This document shows, piece after piece, positions 46,020 to 58,110 of a DNA stretch of 64,000 bases; position 1 is the first letter of the stretch; each line of letters starts with the position of its first letter. The position numbers and the translations under genes were made by a program. The notes under the pieces were generated by a model. It did not search any database. It was given only the letters and a program-made list of their open reading frames with translations, and was not told the DNA's origin. This DNA is from Chelonoidis abingdonii. Its lineage: Eukaryota; Chordata; Testudines; Testudinidae. The stretch spans positions 22,843,228 to 22,907,227 of the forward strand of contig NC_133778.1 of the NCBI RefSeq assembly GCF_003597395.2, in the 5' to 3' direction.

Positions 46020-46944
46020 CAGAGCCGGGCAAACTTTTTGGCCTGAGGGCTGCCTCGGGTTTCTGAAATTGTATGGAGGGCTGGTTAGGGGAGGTTGTGC
46101 CTGGCTCCTGCCCCCTATCTGACTCCCCCTGCTTCTTGCCTCCTGATGACCCCCTCCCGGACTCCTGCCCCATCCACCCCCCCCATTCCCTGATGTCCCC
46201 CGGGGACCCCTGCCCCATCCACCTCCCTGCTCTCTGTCCCTCACTCGCCCCTGGACTCCCTGCCCCATCCAAGTCCCCCTCTCCTTCCTGACTGCCCCCT
46301 GGACCCTCTGCCCTATCAACCACTCCTTCTCCCTGACCACGTCCAGACCCCTGCCCCTAACTGTCCCCCGCCCCTAATTCCTCCTCACGCCACTCCATCC
46401 AACCCTCCTCTCCTTCCTGACTGCCCCCCCAGGACACCTGCCCCATCCAACCACCCCTTCTCCCTGACCACCCCTGGACACCCTGCCCGTGACTGCCCCC
46501 TATCACCCCATCCAGCCCTTCCTCTCCTTCCTGACTGCTCCCCAGAACCCCTGCTCCCATTCAACCCCTCTGTTCCCTGCCCTCTGACCACCCCGATCCT
46601 TATCCACACTCCCAGCCCCTGACCACCACCCCCGAACTCCCCTGTCCTCTATCCAACCCAGCCCCCCATTCTCCCTGGTGGCGCTGCTGCACCAGGACAG
46701 GCAGCCACACCGCGCAGCACAGAGCACCAGGTCAGGCCCCAGCTCTGCAGCTGCACTGCCCCAGGAGCTTGCTGCTCCACTGCCCAGAGCATTGCACCGG
46801 CGCCAGAGTGAGCTGAGGCCACGGGAGAGGGGGAACAGTGGAGGAGGGGCCAGGGGGTAGCCTCCCAGGCCAGGAGCTCAGGAGCCGGATAAGATGGTCC
46901 CAAGGGCCAGATATGGCCTGCAGGCCATAGTTTGCCCACCTCTG
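46020..46944. mobile_element. complete hAT with C-rich minisatellite core
   Basis: The ends are 'cagagccgggcaaacttttt' and 'ccatagtttgcccacctctg'. Perfect 8-bp duplicates 'cattagct' lie at 46012-46019 and 46945-46952. The core at about 46100-46670 is a C/T-rich array of 'ctgccccatccaaccacccc' and 'ttcctgactgcccc' type units with a period near 45-50. A GC-rich block follows, then the right end. No transposase; open frames in this region are compositional. Confidence 0.92.
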
Positions 46945-46952
46945 CATTAGCT

Positions 46953-47640
46953 AGATAGGGGAAGTTGTAGATATTTGTAAACTGAAATGAATAAATAGGA
47001 ACATATGATCTTACACTCTCATGCCTTCACTGATGTAGCACTATGATTGATGCTTGTGTATATGATTTCATCTAGCCTTAAACAGTTTTATTTTAACTAT
47101 CATTTGAACATATGCAAAAAGTGTTGATTTATTCTAGTTGCAACATGAAGCTGACATTTATGAAATGTCAAAGGACTGAGCTCTATTTTGTGGCTAAGTA
47201 AAGACTGCCAATATTTCTTTGCTTTTTTCCATCATCCCTAAATTTTGTCTAGCATTTTGAAAGAGTGGGAGTTATCTTCTACTCCACAGCAACCTCGTAT
47301 CTCTGATTCGACAACAACTGACTTCTGTTCAGCAGAGCCATGAAACTGAGTTTCTCCGCTCCTACACAGGAGAGGAACAGAGATGTTTTAAAACTGTGAA
47401 AAAAATAGATCTATTTTAAAATGTATTTAGGCCTCCAAGTTAGCACATGAGCCAAACTTTGGAGTGCACCCAGGAACTAGTCACCCCACTTCAGAAATAC
47501 TAAGCACACCACTGTATCACTGACCTAGAACATAGAGCCCAACCAATAGCTCTCTTGTATTGCTCCCTCTTTGGGCATATACTTGTTTTTATTCATGGAA
47601 AGCAACAGCAACACTCAGCTGAATTACATTTCAGTATAGG
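46953..47640. other. unassigned DNA
   Basis: No feature recognised. Confidence 0.5.
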
Positions 47641-47641
47641 G

Positions 47642-48196
47642 ACAGAGGACTGTAGTCTAGTGATTAATGCCAGGGACTCTGGGCTGGTCTACACTGGGGT
47701 CGGGGGGCGGTATCTATCTAAGACACACAACTTCAGCTACATGAATAGTGTAGCTGAAGTCGAAGTATCTTAGATCGATTTACCTCGGGTCCTCACAGCG
47801 CGGGATTGACGTCCACAGCTCCCCGTGTTGACTCCGCTACCGCCGCTCGCTCTGGAGGAGTTCCCAGAGTCGACGGGAGCCTGTTCGGGGATCGATATAT
47901 CGTCTAGATGAGATGCAATATATCGATCCCCGAAAAATCGACCGCTACCTGCCGATACAGTAGTCTGGATGTACCCTCTGAGTCAGGCCTCCTGGATCTA
48001 TTCTCAGCTCTTCTGCTGACTGATTGCATGAGCTTGAACTGGGCACTTAAGCTCTCTGTTCCTCAGTCTAGTCCTCTGCATTAAAAAACGTACCTATTGG
48101 TACATCAGTAATAACAGGGGTGTTATGAGCATTAATTAATGCAGAACTGCAAGAACCTTAGATGAAAAGTGCTACAGAAGTGCAAGAGGGCTCTAT
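47642..48196 (+). repeat. tRNA-derived SINE split by a MITE
   Basis: The head 'agtctagtgattaatgccag' stops at about 47680. The SINE resumes at about 47977 with 'gagtcaggcctcctggatct' and continues through 'actgggcacttaagctctct' to 'ttagatgaaaagtgctacag'. Removing the insert restores a normal MIR-like order. Confidence 0.75.
47682..47976. mobile_element. palindromic CpG-retaining MITE in SINE
   Basis: The ends are 'ggctggtctacactgggg' and 'agtctggatgtaccc'. There are two long internal stems: 'acttcagctac' with 'gtagctgaagt', and 'ttcggggatcgatatat' with 'atatatcgatccccgaa'. Many CpGs are intact, so it is young. 'ctctg' occurs at both junctions; a full 8-bp target duplicate is not clear. Confidence 0.8.
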
Positions 48197-48840
48197 TATT
48201 GTAGATTTGCTTTACCAGATGTATGCCACAAAAAAAGAAATCATGCCTTGGCAACCTCTCAGTCTCTCTCCCTCTCCCTCCCTCTGTGGAACTTTTCAAA
48301 TCACTTCTAATCTGCCATTAAAACTGTACATTAGTCCATAGCCTTCCACCAATATAGTACTCTAGCTACTAATATTTCTGAGGTTTGTAACGGTATCACT
48401 CTCACAACAGTAACCTGCAAAGCCTGTTCTCCCTTGAGTGGCATGAAGATGATTGAAATTTACAGTCTTAACCAGCCAATGATGCTGAGCTTCCACCTAC
48501 TGCTGGAGCTGTTGCTAAAGAAAACAAAATCATTCGAAATAGAGGGGGAAAGCATTACCAGGGAATCGTTAAAAAAGTGTCCCCTTTTTGTATCTTGCAC
48601 CTCTAGGTAAACAAAGGGTTGCTCTTAAAATTCATACTGTTTAAAAATTAAATGCTTGATGTACAGTACATCTAATTATATCTCCGTGCCTAAAAAGAAA
48701 GAGCTCTTTTGCTGTGTCAATAAAAACTTTCTCAGCAAGATGGCAAACTAATAATGTATGAAGCTTTAGAGTCAAATTTCCCCATCACTTACACTGTGTA
48801 ACCACACCAAAGAGAAACACGGTGTAATTGGGAGCAAAAA
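48197..48840. other. unassigned DNA
   Basis: Contains only a (CT)n-rich tract near 48266-48296. No gene or family recognised. Confidence 0.5.
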
Positions 48841-48845
48841 TTGGA

Positions 48846-49717
48846 TGTCAAGGTTCCCTCCCCACTCTGGACTTTAGGGTACAGATGTGGGGACCCGCCT
48901 GAAAGACCCCTAAGCTTATTTACCAGCTTAGGTTAACAGTAAGCTGCCACCACCAAGTGTGTTCCAAATCTTAGGGGAGAGCCACTTGGAACTCTGCTTT
49001 CCCCCAAATATTTCCTAAGTCCCTAACCCCCCCCCACTTTCCTGGGCAGATTTGAGACTAATTCCTCCCCCCTCCCAAGTCCTTACACCCCTTTTCCTGG
49101 GTAGGCATGAGAGCATACCCTCACCAATTACTCCTGGTGAACACGGATCCAAAACCCTTGGATCTTAAAACAATGAAAAATCAATCAGGTTCTTAAAAGA
49201 AGAATTTTATTAAAAGAAAAGGTAAAGTTCATCTCTGTAAAATCAGGATGGAAAATAATTTTACAGGGTAATGAGATTCAAAGAGCCCAGAGGAACCCCT
49301 TCTAGCCTTAGTTTCAAAGTTACAATAAAACAGGGATAAACCTCCCTCTAGCAAAGGAACATTTACAAGTTGAGAAAACAAAGATAAAAATAACACGCCT
49401 TACCTGGCTGTTACTTACAAGTTTGAAAAATGAGACACTTTTGCAGAAAGATTTGGAGAGCCTGGATTGAGGTCCAGTCCCTCTTAGAGCGAACACTCAC
49501 CAAAACCAAGAGCACAAACAAAAGCCTTCCTCTCCCCCCCGCTCCGCAAGATCTGAAAGCATCTTATGCCCTTACTGATCCTTTGGGTCAGGTGTCAGCC
49601 AGGTTACCTGAGCTTCTTAACCCTTTACAGGTAAAAGGATTTTGGTGCCCTGGCCAAGAGGGATTTTATAGTATTGTACACAGGAGGGTTGTTACCCTTC
49701 CCTTTATAGTTATGACA
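48846..49717 (-). mobile_element. solo LTR, minus strand
   Basis: Reverse complement of the 22370/34366 family: the right edge is 'tccctttatagttatgaca' and the left edge 'tgtcaaggttccctcccc'. The length is 872 bases. The poly(A)-signal region is visible as 'aagaattttattaaaagaaa'. Unlike the other two copies, the flanking pentamers ('ttgga' and 'ggacc') do not match. The open frame at 49430-49789 is antisense LTR text, not a gene. Confidence 0.9.
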
Positions 49718-49722
49718 GGACC

Positions 49723-50360
49723 TAAACATTTAAAAATACAAAAACATTGTGCCATTTCATCAAAGAAAATTCCAGTAGTATTGAGGTAAAATTCTTTCAC
49801 CATGGACTTCCCTGGGACCAGGATGCAGCCTTTAAGTATATGGTAGAAGTAGTTACAAAAGTATTCATTTTACCCAAAAAGGAGATAGATAAATTAAGTT
49901 GACTCAATATTCCCTGTACTTCTCTACACTTGGTATCGGAAATACCTTCAGTTCTCCACGTACTGATGTTACCCAATTGCACATAATTATCTAAAGCAAC
50001 TGGCAAGTTTTTACAACATCCACTACAGTAGAATGCCACCCTTGAACAGCTACTGCTGCTCTGAGAAACACAACAGTCCCAGCAATTCCCAGTGAAGTAC
50101 AGGAAACCTGTCTCAAACCAGCTGAATCTTTCCTAAGAAATGTTTTAAGTCCAACCGCTATAGGTCACCAAGTGAAGACTACATGAAACAAGTGTCAGAT
50201 TCACCACGGGTTAAGGCAGGATAAACTCTGCCAAAGGTCGCAGGGGCAGATCATACACCAAGAGACAATGCTGAGCTAACAACTTTAATTATATCATGGC
50301 ATGAGGGATGCAGTGACCAGTATGGCCTAAAGAAATCCGATGTGCTGATGCAGCAGCTCC
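49723..50360. other. unassigned DNA
   Basis: No feature recognised. Confidence 0.5.
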
Positions 50361-50362
50361 TG

Positions 50363-50393
<31 letters not shown>
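50363..50393. repeat. (CA)n microsatellite
   Basis: About 15 uninterrupted CA units directly before a CR1 tail. Confidence 0.95.
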
Positions 50394-50397
<4 letters not shown>

Positions 50398-50399
50398 CA

Positions 50400-50483
50400 C
50401 CTCAGGGACAGTACTTGGTCCTGCTAGTGAAGGCAGGGGACTGGACTCGATGACCTTTCCAGGTCCCTTCTAGTTCTGTGAGA
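50400..50483 (+). mobile_element. CR1 3'-end fragment
   Basis: 'gggacagtacttggtcctgc', 'gggactggactcgatgacct' and 'ccaggtcccttctagttctg' are the terminal about 85 bases of a CR1, plus strand, strongly 5'-truncated. Confidence 0.85.
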
Positions 50484-50489
50484 TAGGTA

Positions 50490-52030
50490 TATCTCCATAT
50501 TTTTTTTATTTCCCAAGCAGAAAAGCCAAGGAAGGAAAGCAGCAGTAAAGCCACTGCTCTCCATGAGGTCTTCCTTGGCACAGGGAATTCATACCCCTGT
50601 GCATCAGCACTCCAACATACTTTAAATTTATGTATATATAAATGTCAAAACACAAAAGGGACCAAATGCTTCCCTACCACCTTTCAGTGGGATTGCACAG
50701 AATACATGGCTCCGTCCACACTAGGAAATCCTGCTGTTTCAGTGATCAGATGTCAAACCACCACAATAGCTGAATTGGTGCAGACCTTGGTTTAGCTGTA
50801 AGGTGTACACAAGGACAACCCACGAGCAGAACTGGATCAGCTTACTGTGTAACCATTGGCTGGAGCAAGGAATTTATGTTATCAAAAGGGTGCAGAGCCG
50901 TGGTAACAATGCAACCCTTTGTTTTTATTACAGTTTCTCCTGCAGTGGCAATTCAATTGGCATATTACAGCCAAATGCTTTGGCATGAAAAAGATAGTTT
51001 CCAGCTGAGATTTGAAAATAGATGGAGAGATATGGGATGACTGTTCCAGATGGCAGAAGATGCACAGAAGAAGGCTCTTACCCTAACAGATGGCAAGACT
51101 GTGAGAAAGGACAGAGAAAAAAGCAATGGTAAATGTCTGGAAGGGCCAGGCTCAGGGGATGTGAGGCACACTGGAATAAGCCCACAGACAATTTTTTAAA
51201 CAAGGCAGGCAATTTTGATCCAGATATTGGAATGAATGGGAAGCCCACTGTGGAGATCATGGCATAATGTACATTATTCTTTTCTAACAGTAAAATTGTA
51301 AAAGAGTAGCAAATGCCTGTCTGTCTCATCCAGAGACTAAGTGAAATTGCAGCATTCAGAAGAAGAAAAAGTCTGAATAGGATTAAGAGTATCCAAATGA
51401 AATTTGCTGATTGATACTGGGTTGTGTTAGGCATTGAGGTGTTCTAAGAAAATTAAAAGCATGAGCTTTTCAGTCTGCAGAACCAAAATAATTAAAAGAC
51501 TACTAGTATCATCCTGTGGTACAGCACACAATTATAAAGATGGAGTTTCCTGTCATTAAAACATACCATTCTCTGAGTATGTACTTTCTAACAATAACAT
51601 ACATTATATTAGAGAGTCACATTCCAAATATGTCACTGGACATACGCTAGCCTTTTCCGCAAAACAGACTAATGGACGCTGGATAATATTCTAACTATCA
51701 AGCCAATCAAGCTTTAAGCATTTTCTCTTTATGCTTTCTACTTAATCTGTCAGGACACATTCAAATATATGCATTAATTATCTCATTACTATGTCAACAC
51801 AATTCCATATACAATACTGCAATGATCAATCAATGTATTATACAGCAGTATTCTAAGGAACCTTGAACTAACTCCAAGCTAAAACCCAATGCAGAGTAAA
51901 AGTGAATCTCAGAATCTTTGCCCATTTTAATGAATTTCACCCAGTATTTAAGCTAGCATGGGGAAGACCTTCTATTAACAGATATTATAGAAACAAAGCT
52001 AAAGTAAGTTCAAAAGGGAGACTCATTCTT
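50490..52030. other. unassigned DNA
   Basis: No family recognised. The 118-codon minus frame at 51078-51434 has no domain and ordinary base composition. Confidence 0.5.
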
Positions 52031-52033
52031 TTG

Positions 52034-52150
52034 GATGTTTGTTATTATTTATATTGTGAAAACACTCCAAGGCATGACTAGAGTCCCATTGTATTATGCG
52101 CTGTACAAATATATAAGAAGATACAAACTCCAACCTAAAGAGATTGCAAT
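52034..52150 (+). repeat. L2/SINE-tail-like dispersed repeat
   Basis: 'gttattatttatattgtgaa', 'gtattatgcgctgtacaaat' and 'aagagattgcaatctataaa' follow the order of a common amniote tail repeat (a 'gcgctgtacaaa' block followed by 'cttacaatctaa' in other copies). Degraded. Confidence 0.5.
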
Positions 52151-52266
52151 CTATAAAGATGAACCTTCAAAGCAGAGTAAGCATGGCTGTGGCAGGCATG
52201 TGGCATATTAATTCCATGTCTTTTTATAAAATAAATATTTATATTTGTTTTGTTCATACATTAGAA

Positions 52267-53194
52267 CAGGGGTCGGCAACCTACAGCATGAGTGCCAAAG
52301 GCAGCATGCAAGCCGATTTTTACTGGCACACTGCTGCCAGCCAGAGTCCCAGCCTCCAGCCCCACTCAGCCTGCTGCCTGCCTGGGTCAACGGACTCCTA
52401 GGCCGGCAGCAGGCTGAGTCGGGCCAATGGCCAAGACCCCGGCTGGCAGGAGCCAGCGGCCAGAACTCAAGACCATCAGCTGGCTGAGCCACTCAGCCCA
52501 CCACCGGTCTGGGGTTCCGGCCCCGCTCAGTCAGCTGCCGACGTATGGTTCTGGCCGACGGCCCCTTGCCAGCCGGGGTCCCAACCCTGCTCAGCCTGCT
52601 GCCGGTCTGTGTGAATGGAACCTCAGGCTGGCAGTGGGCTGAGTGGGGCCGACGGCCAGAACCCTCGCTGGCAGGAGCCAGCGGACAGAACCCCAGACCG
52701 GCAATAGGCTGAGCCGTTCAATCCGCAGCCAGTCTGGGGTTCCAGCCGCCAGCTCCTTGCCAGCTGGGGTCTCGACCCTGTTCAGCCCACTGCCAGCCTG
52801 GATGGACGGAACCTCGACCAGCAGCGGGCTGAGCAGGGCCAGCGGACAGAACCCCAGACTGGCAGCAGGCTGAGTGGCTCAGACCACTGGTGGTTTGGGG
52901 TTCCATCTGCCGCCTGCGCTGCTGGTCTGGGGTCCTGGCCACTGGCCCTGCTCATCCTGCTGCCAGCCTGGATAGACGGAACCATGGGCCAGCCACAGGC
53001 TGAGCGGAGCCGGCAGCTGGAACCCCGGCTGGCAGGGGCCCATGCCGCCAGCCCCACTCAGCATACTGCCAGTCTGGGGTTCTGTCAGGGGGGGCCTGTA
53101 AATGTAAATTTTATTACTGGCACTCAAAACCTTAAATTAAACCTTAAATTACTGAAGACTTGGCACGCCACTTCTCAAAAGTTGCTGACCCTTG
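52267..53194. mobile_element. complete GC-rich hAT element
   Basis: The ends are 'caggggtcggcaacctacag' and 'aaaagttgctgacccttg'. Perfect 8-bp duplicates 'cattagaa' lie at 52259-52266 and 53195-53202. The 928-bp element has a GC-rich interior in which 'ggctgagtggggccgacggc'-type units alternate with their reverse complements ('ccccgctcag', 'ggtctggggttcc'). That could fold into repeated hairpins. A short AT-rich right part follows 'ggggggcctg'. No transposase. Confidence 0.93.
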
Positions 53195-53202
53195 CATTAG
53201 AA

Positions 53203-54805
53203 CAAAATCTTGGGGGCTTGGGGAACACAAAGTTGAAGTAGGAGGCAGGGATGGTTGGCATAAGGGACAGCAAATTACAATAAGGAGTGAGTGGATGAAA
53301 GGAGAGGGAAACTGTGGTATGGAAGTAGGAAAAAGAGGGGATGGGGTGGAGGGGTGTGAGAAGCATAATGGGAAATGGAGAGTGAGGTTGGGTAGCTGAT
53401 GCGTGGCAGTAGGAGGAGAGGGGTGTGGAAAAGGGGAGTCGACCACCAACAGCAATACAACAAATGAGAAGAAAATCCGAGATTCAGAACTGAATGAACC
53501 ATGCTGTGAAGGCTCCGCCCAGCAGTTAAATCCATTGTTGTTTTCCTTGTAGAGGTTGGCAGATCTGTTTCCCTGGGATGATCCCTCTGGGTTCAGTGGA
53601 AAGGATCAAGGGGGTGAGAAGGCCCTGACTTACCTCTGGTCTAGCTGGAGCCCTGATCTTCTAGAGATCTCCATAATCCACCCCTTAGGCACGTCTCCTA
53701 GCTGTGGATGTTGTTCCAATATGGAGAGCAGAGGAACGAGGACAATAATAAAATAGATGACTCTTTCCAATGGCATAAAATATATCTCATTAACAGACCT
53801 CCCCTGTCGGCCAAGAGAGATAGCAGCTTCTCATTTAATGACTTCTGCAAAATACAGCTTCAGGCACATTGCTTATTTGAATCAGTGATGTTAACCTTCA
53901 AATCCTATGAGGCCTGTTAGCTCTGTAACTATTTCTCAGGCTTCCAGACTAAAACTCATGCCATGTTGTTTACCTGATGTTCTATTAATCCTAATGAGTC
54001 TAATATGGACATTACAATTCTTATAGCCATGAACACAGCTCGCAACCAAAAACAAAACCTGCTTAATAAGCCAAGTTCCCTATATGTGAGAGTTGTCAGG
54101 GGAGGTCTATTTATCCAGAGATCACTGGAACAGAGAATGAATTTAAACTTATTTACGTTCACTAAACACCTAATGAGAAAATTACAGCCTGGGGTAATAA
54201 ATGATAACTTGTTATTACAGATAAAGAAAGCTGGGCTTGTTCTTAAATGCTATTTCAGTTGCTTTGGCCAGGTACAGAGGACTTGCACACTATTTATTTA
54301 GATGGGAAAATGATGGGATTTGTATGCCGTGCAAGTGTGTAAATGTCATGCTTATCCCACTTATTAAAATACAATGTCATATAGCGCAAGATCCTTTTCC
54401 CATTGAAGTCAGGGAAAGTTTTGCTATTGATTTTAATGGGAGAAGAATCAGACTCAAAAACCTAACCTTCCCAGACCTCTTTTAGGCAAAAATGGCAAAA
54501 AGATAGAGAAAATGGATGAGGCACTCCATGCTTTAACAACTAACCAACTGTGCGTCCTTTCAAAAAGGAGCAGCACACTGTCTCTATCATAACCTGGGAC
54601 CAACATAGCTACAACTTTGGAAACAACTGCAAAAAACTTTGGAAAATGTAGCTATTAGTATGGAAGCATGGTCATGCCTCCACAGTTAGGGTTACAACCA
54701 GGTCTCATTTTAAGTCCTATTATTTTTAGCCCCTTATAACCTTATGCTATTGAGTATTCAAGCTAACCAAGCCCCAAAAAGACAACTTGAAAATGATCCA
54801 GTTTT
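53203..54805. other. unassigned DNA, purine-rich tract and possible conserved element
   Basis: 53270-53440 is purine-rich on the plus strand. 53880-54230 is repeat-free AT-rich text with homeodomain-like cores and could be a conserved non-coding element. No coding evidence. Confidence 0.4.
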
Positions 54806-54811
54806 CTAGAA

Positions 54812-54985
54812 TATCAGAGTTGGAAGGGACCTCAGCAGGTCACCTAGTCCAACCTCCTGCTTAAAGCAGGACCAATCCCCAGACAGATTTTTTGCACCAA
54901 TCCCTCAATGGCCCCCTCAAGGATTGAACTCACAACCCTGGGTTTAGCAGGCCAATGCTCAAACCACTGAGCTATTCCTCCCACT
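54812..54985 (-). repeat. tortoise-type tRNA SINE with CR1-like tail
   Basis: In reverse complement the right part is a tRNA-like head: A-box 'tagctcagtggtttgagcat' and B-box 'gggttgtgagttcaatcc'. The left part is a CR1-like 3' tail (plus-strand 'atatcagagttggaagggac', 'ctcagcaggtcacctagtcc'). Known: tortoise Pol III SINEs share the 3' end of CR1-type LINEs, whose machinery moves them. Nearly full length, minus strand. Confidence 0.88.
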
Positions 54986-54989
54986 AAAC

Positions 54990-57725
54990 CAAGAACTTAT
55001 TTTGTGCCATTGCTTCATCATACCATAGCACAACTGAATGGAGGATAAAGTCTCAATCTCGGAAACACATGACAACCCAGGAGACCATTCATCCACTAAG
55101 GTAATGGAGGGAATTTAATCATATCAAGCTTCTAAATTAATATTAATATTTTTTTGGCTTTTATCTCACTATGTAATATGCAAGTACATATACACAATCC
55201 CAGCAACTGGTGCCTACTCCAGAGCTCATTACTAAACAATCCATTCATTATTACATTCAGTGTTTTGCTATTAATACATAATGACACAGGCAATGTCATC
55301 TTCCTTCAGATCACGGTATTGCATTGTACAGTTGACATCAATAAGGTTAAAGAGGTATTTTTGCCTAGTAGTCTTTTTGAATGGAAGTACTTTTGTGACA
55401 ATTCATTATAAACACCATAGGTATGAATTGACAAATGTCTATAATTTATTAAAATGCAACAAAATGCAAGTTTTGATCTGCATTTCTATTAATCTGAACC
55501 AGAACTGATTTAAAGTGTCTTATTTTAATTATTTCACTGTGCCTTGTTTAAATGTGCATTTCTCCTATTAAATTAAATAAAGAAAAGACACATCCCCATG
55601 CTCATGTTAAAGGCCATACACTGTTAAAGGCCCAAGCATTACAGATGTCAAACGTGGAGAATACAATGTGTACCTCCCACCCAGGTAAGAAATATGTAGT
55701 TGAAGTGCAGAAGTCAGATGAGAGAATCTTCTGTCAGACACTATGGCATTAGCCATTCACTTTGAAACGCTAGGTCAATAATCTGTTAGCAATCAGAAGT
55801 GCAATGATTTTGATTGTCTCCATTTGGTCCCTCATGCTCATTGGTCAATCTCACAAATAGTACCACACAATTTGGTAGAAAATTTAATCATGATGATTGG
55901 TTTCTGCCCAAGACTACCCCTAAATAACAACAGATAGAATATGAGAGAGTCAGGAATGAAGTGCCTTTGTAGATCTGTGAAGAGATGCTTCACTGATCCA
56001 CTGATTTCTCTTCCTCTCTTTCAAGAAGAACACAATTTCATGATATTGTGATAAAAATGAATGAATAAATAAAAAAAGTCTTTTGATTAATACATCTAGT
56101 ATTATCTCCAGTTGGGAGAGAAAGGATCACTTCAGAGACCATTTGCAAATCAAGAGTTTCAACTTGACAGTTTTTAAAGGCATGAAAACCATGAAGCCCC
56201 CGACTTCACAGGAATATGCCCTGGCACCAAGTAGCAATAGACTGCAGCAATGTGCTAAAGACTGACTCCTCCCCTCTTTCTCTATGGCCAGCAGAACATA
56301 AGAGTGCTGCAGAGGTTTCATGTGACTCAGAGGCAACCTCCTGTTGGCTAAGTTAGGACTAATTTAGGAGCAATATTGACAACCTGCCAAGAGATGCATG
56401 GCTAGTCTGCCACAAAATGCTGGCAGAGCTGCAGGGCACTGGAGTGGGACAGGCAAGGAGTAAAAAAGTTAACTCTTCACACAAATACAGCTATTTCCTC
56501 ATATCCACATGGATGAAAGTGTCATTTTTATTTCACCCAAAGGCTTTAAATCCTATTGGTCCTTAATACCCTGTGATTTCTCTCTCTCTCTCTTTTTTAA
56601 TCAAAGTCACAAAAGCCTGAGAACAGCCATTTTTGTAACATGGAAAAGTTCATTAAAAAAAACAAAGGCAAAAAACCAGGCTTAAATTGTTGTTGTTAAG
56701 CAAGGAGTACATGAAAACAAACACAGGAAAACATCTGTACCCAAACAGGGATGTGAAGGCATGTGTGAGGACCCACAGATGTAATTACAGAAGAGTTCCA
56801 TTCCCAAAGAGGAGGAACCTCTGCAGGTGGAGTCACTGAGGGATTTGGTTAAGGAATGGTTCTGAAAAGATTCCAAAAGATGCCCACTTTCACTCTTCCC
56901 CTCTGTGGGTCCCACTTCCAGCTCCAGCCCTCCCTCCACAAAAGCATTCCTAGGTAGCTCCATTTCTCCTATCAACTTTGCACCTGCACATATTTTCTTG
57001 ATAGCATGCTATCAGCTCCAGGCTTTCCCAGCACCTTTTCCCTACACTCAGGTGCAACCTCCCCATTGCCTGAAGACTCTGGTAACTGGAGCCTTCCCCA
57101 ACAGTCCAAGAAGCCTTCTCCAGAAGCACTTCTCAATAATGCAAGAGCTCTACTAGATGAAATCATTTCAACTTCCATGATTTACACTAACCTGCAATGA
57201 AAATGCAAGGAAGATTTAGAATAAAAAATAAATGGCAGTAGCCTTCTGCAGGATGAAGTTAAACTATTAAACTCACTCCAACTGGGGACAACACATTAGA
57301 GTCACAATAGAGTCCTGGGGTTTAGTTCCATCCGTTAGCAAAGTATCCTCTGCATCCAAAAGATGGCTTTCTAATTCACAGAAATTGAACTGCAGCTGCT
57401 ATGCCTGAAAACATCTGCTTCTTTGGCACAGCGTATGCACATTTAATTAACACAACATAAGCACAACCACTAGCAGTACAGTAGACTTTCGTGTTCTGCC
57501 CCCGTTTGTGCTGTGGAACGTCGTGCCTATAGACAGTATGATTACAGATGGTCTGCATGATAACAGGTAGATTATAGAGGCATAAAACATTGCCAGCCAA
57601 ATGGCTCAAAAGTAGCCAAATGCCATTAATAACGGACACGCATCCTGACTCTAAATGCTTCCCATTGAACTCATCTGAGCCTTTTGAAGTTCAGTTTATT
57701 GTGAACAGAGCTTGGTTCCAGAATC
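54990..57725. other. unassigned DNA
   Basis: No repeat family recognised apart from a (TC)n at 56579-56594. 55780-55910 is repeat-free with 'aatttaatcatgatgattgg' and similar cores, possibly conserved. No supported exon. Confidence 0.45.
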
Positions 57726-57727
57726 TG

Positions 57728-57927
57728 CGGGCGTGTCTAGCCAGCACCAGCAAAGCACACCAAAGGGAGATGGTTTGTAAAGTGTGCTGGGCTCCAACTG
57801 CCATGTGGAGCCCCAGCTGCTGTTAATGTGCACTAGGTTCCTTTTAGAGTTAGAATGCAACACATCAGAGCACTGTACAAATTACACCCTTCTGGTGCAC
57901 TTTACTGGCACAGTGTAGACAAACCCT
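57728..57927. mobile_element. MITE with GTCTACAC-type termini
   Basis: The ends 'cgggcgtgtctagccagcac' and 'ggcacagtgtagacaaaccc' are inverted. 'agtgtgctgggctccaactg' is followed by 'atgtggagccccagctgctg', giving an internal mirror. Degraded but recognisable. Confidence 0.65.
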
Positions 57928-58045
57928 CAATAACCCACCGTGCACAGCTGCAGCGTTCAAGTTGTCATCCTTACTATTTACAGCATTTTCTGAATATCCA
58001 CACACACTTACTTGTGTTTACTGCCCTTAATTGTACCTAGGGGCT

Positions 58046-58110
58046 TGGACTCAGATCCTCAAAAGGTATTTAGGCACCTAACTCCCACTGATTTCAGCAG
58101 GATTTGAGCC
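58046..58110. repeat. hairpin-type short repeat
   Basis: 'ggactcagatcctcaaaagg', 'tatttaggcacctaactccc' and 'actgatttcagcaggatttg' are standard wording of the class, with 'cagatcc' and 'ggattt' opposed. Confidence 0.6.

Noticed and set aside
46100..46670. CRISPR-like or spacer-repeat array
   Set aside because: The units are degenerate and contiguous with no distinct spacers, inside a hAT with perfect TSD in vertebrate DNA.
49430..49789. 119-codon open frame
   Set aside because: It is the antisense of a solo LTR and runs past the LTR edge by chance.
53795..54110. Inverted pair 'agacctcccctg' and 'caggggaggtct'
   Set aside because: Identity does not extend beyond about 14 bases, and there is no target duplicate or second-strand structure; likely chance.
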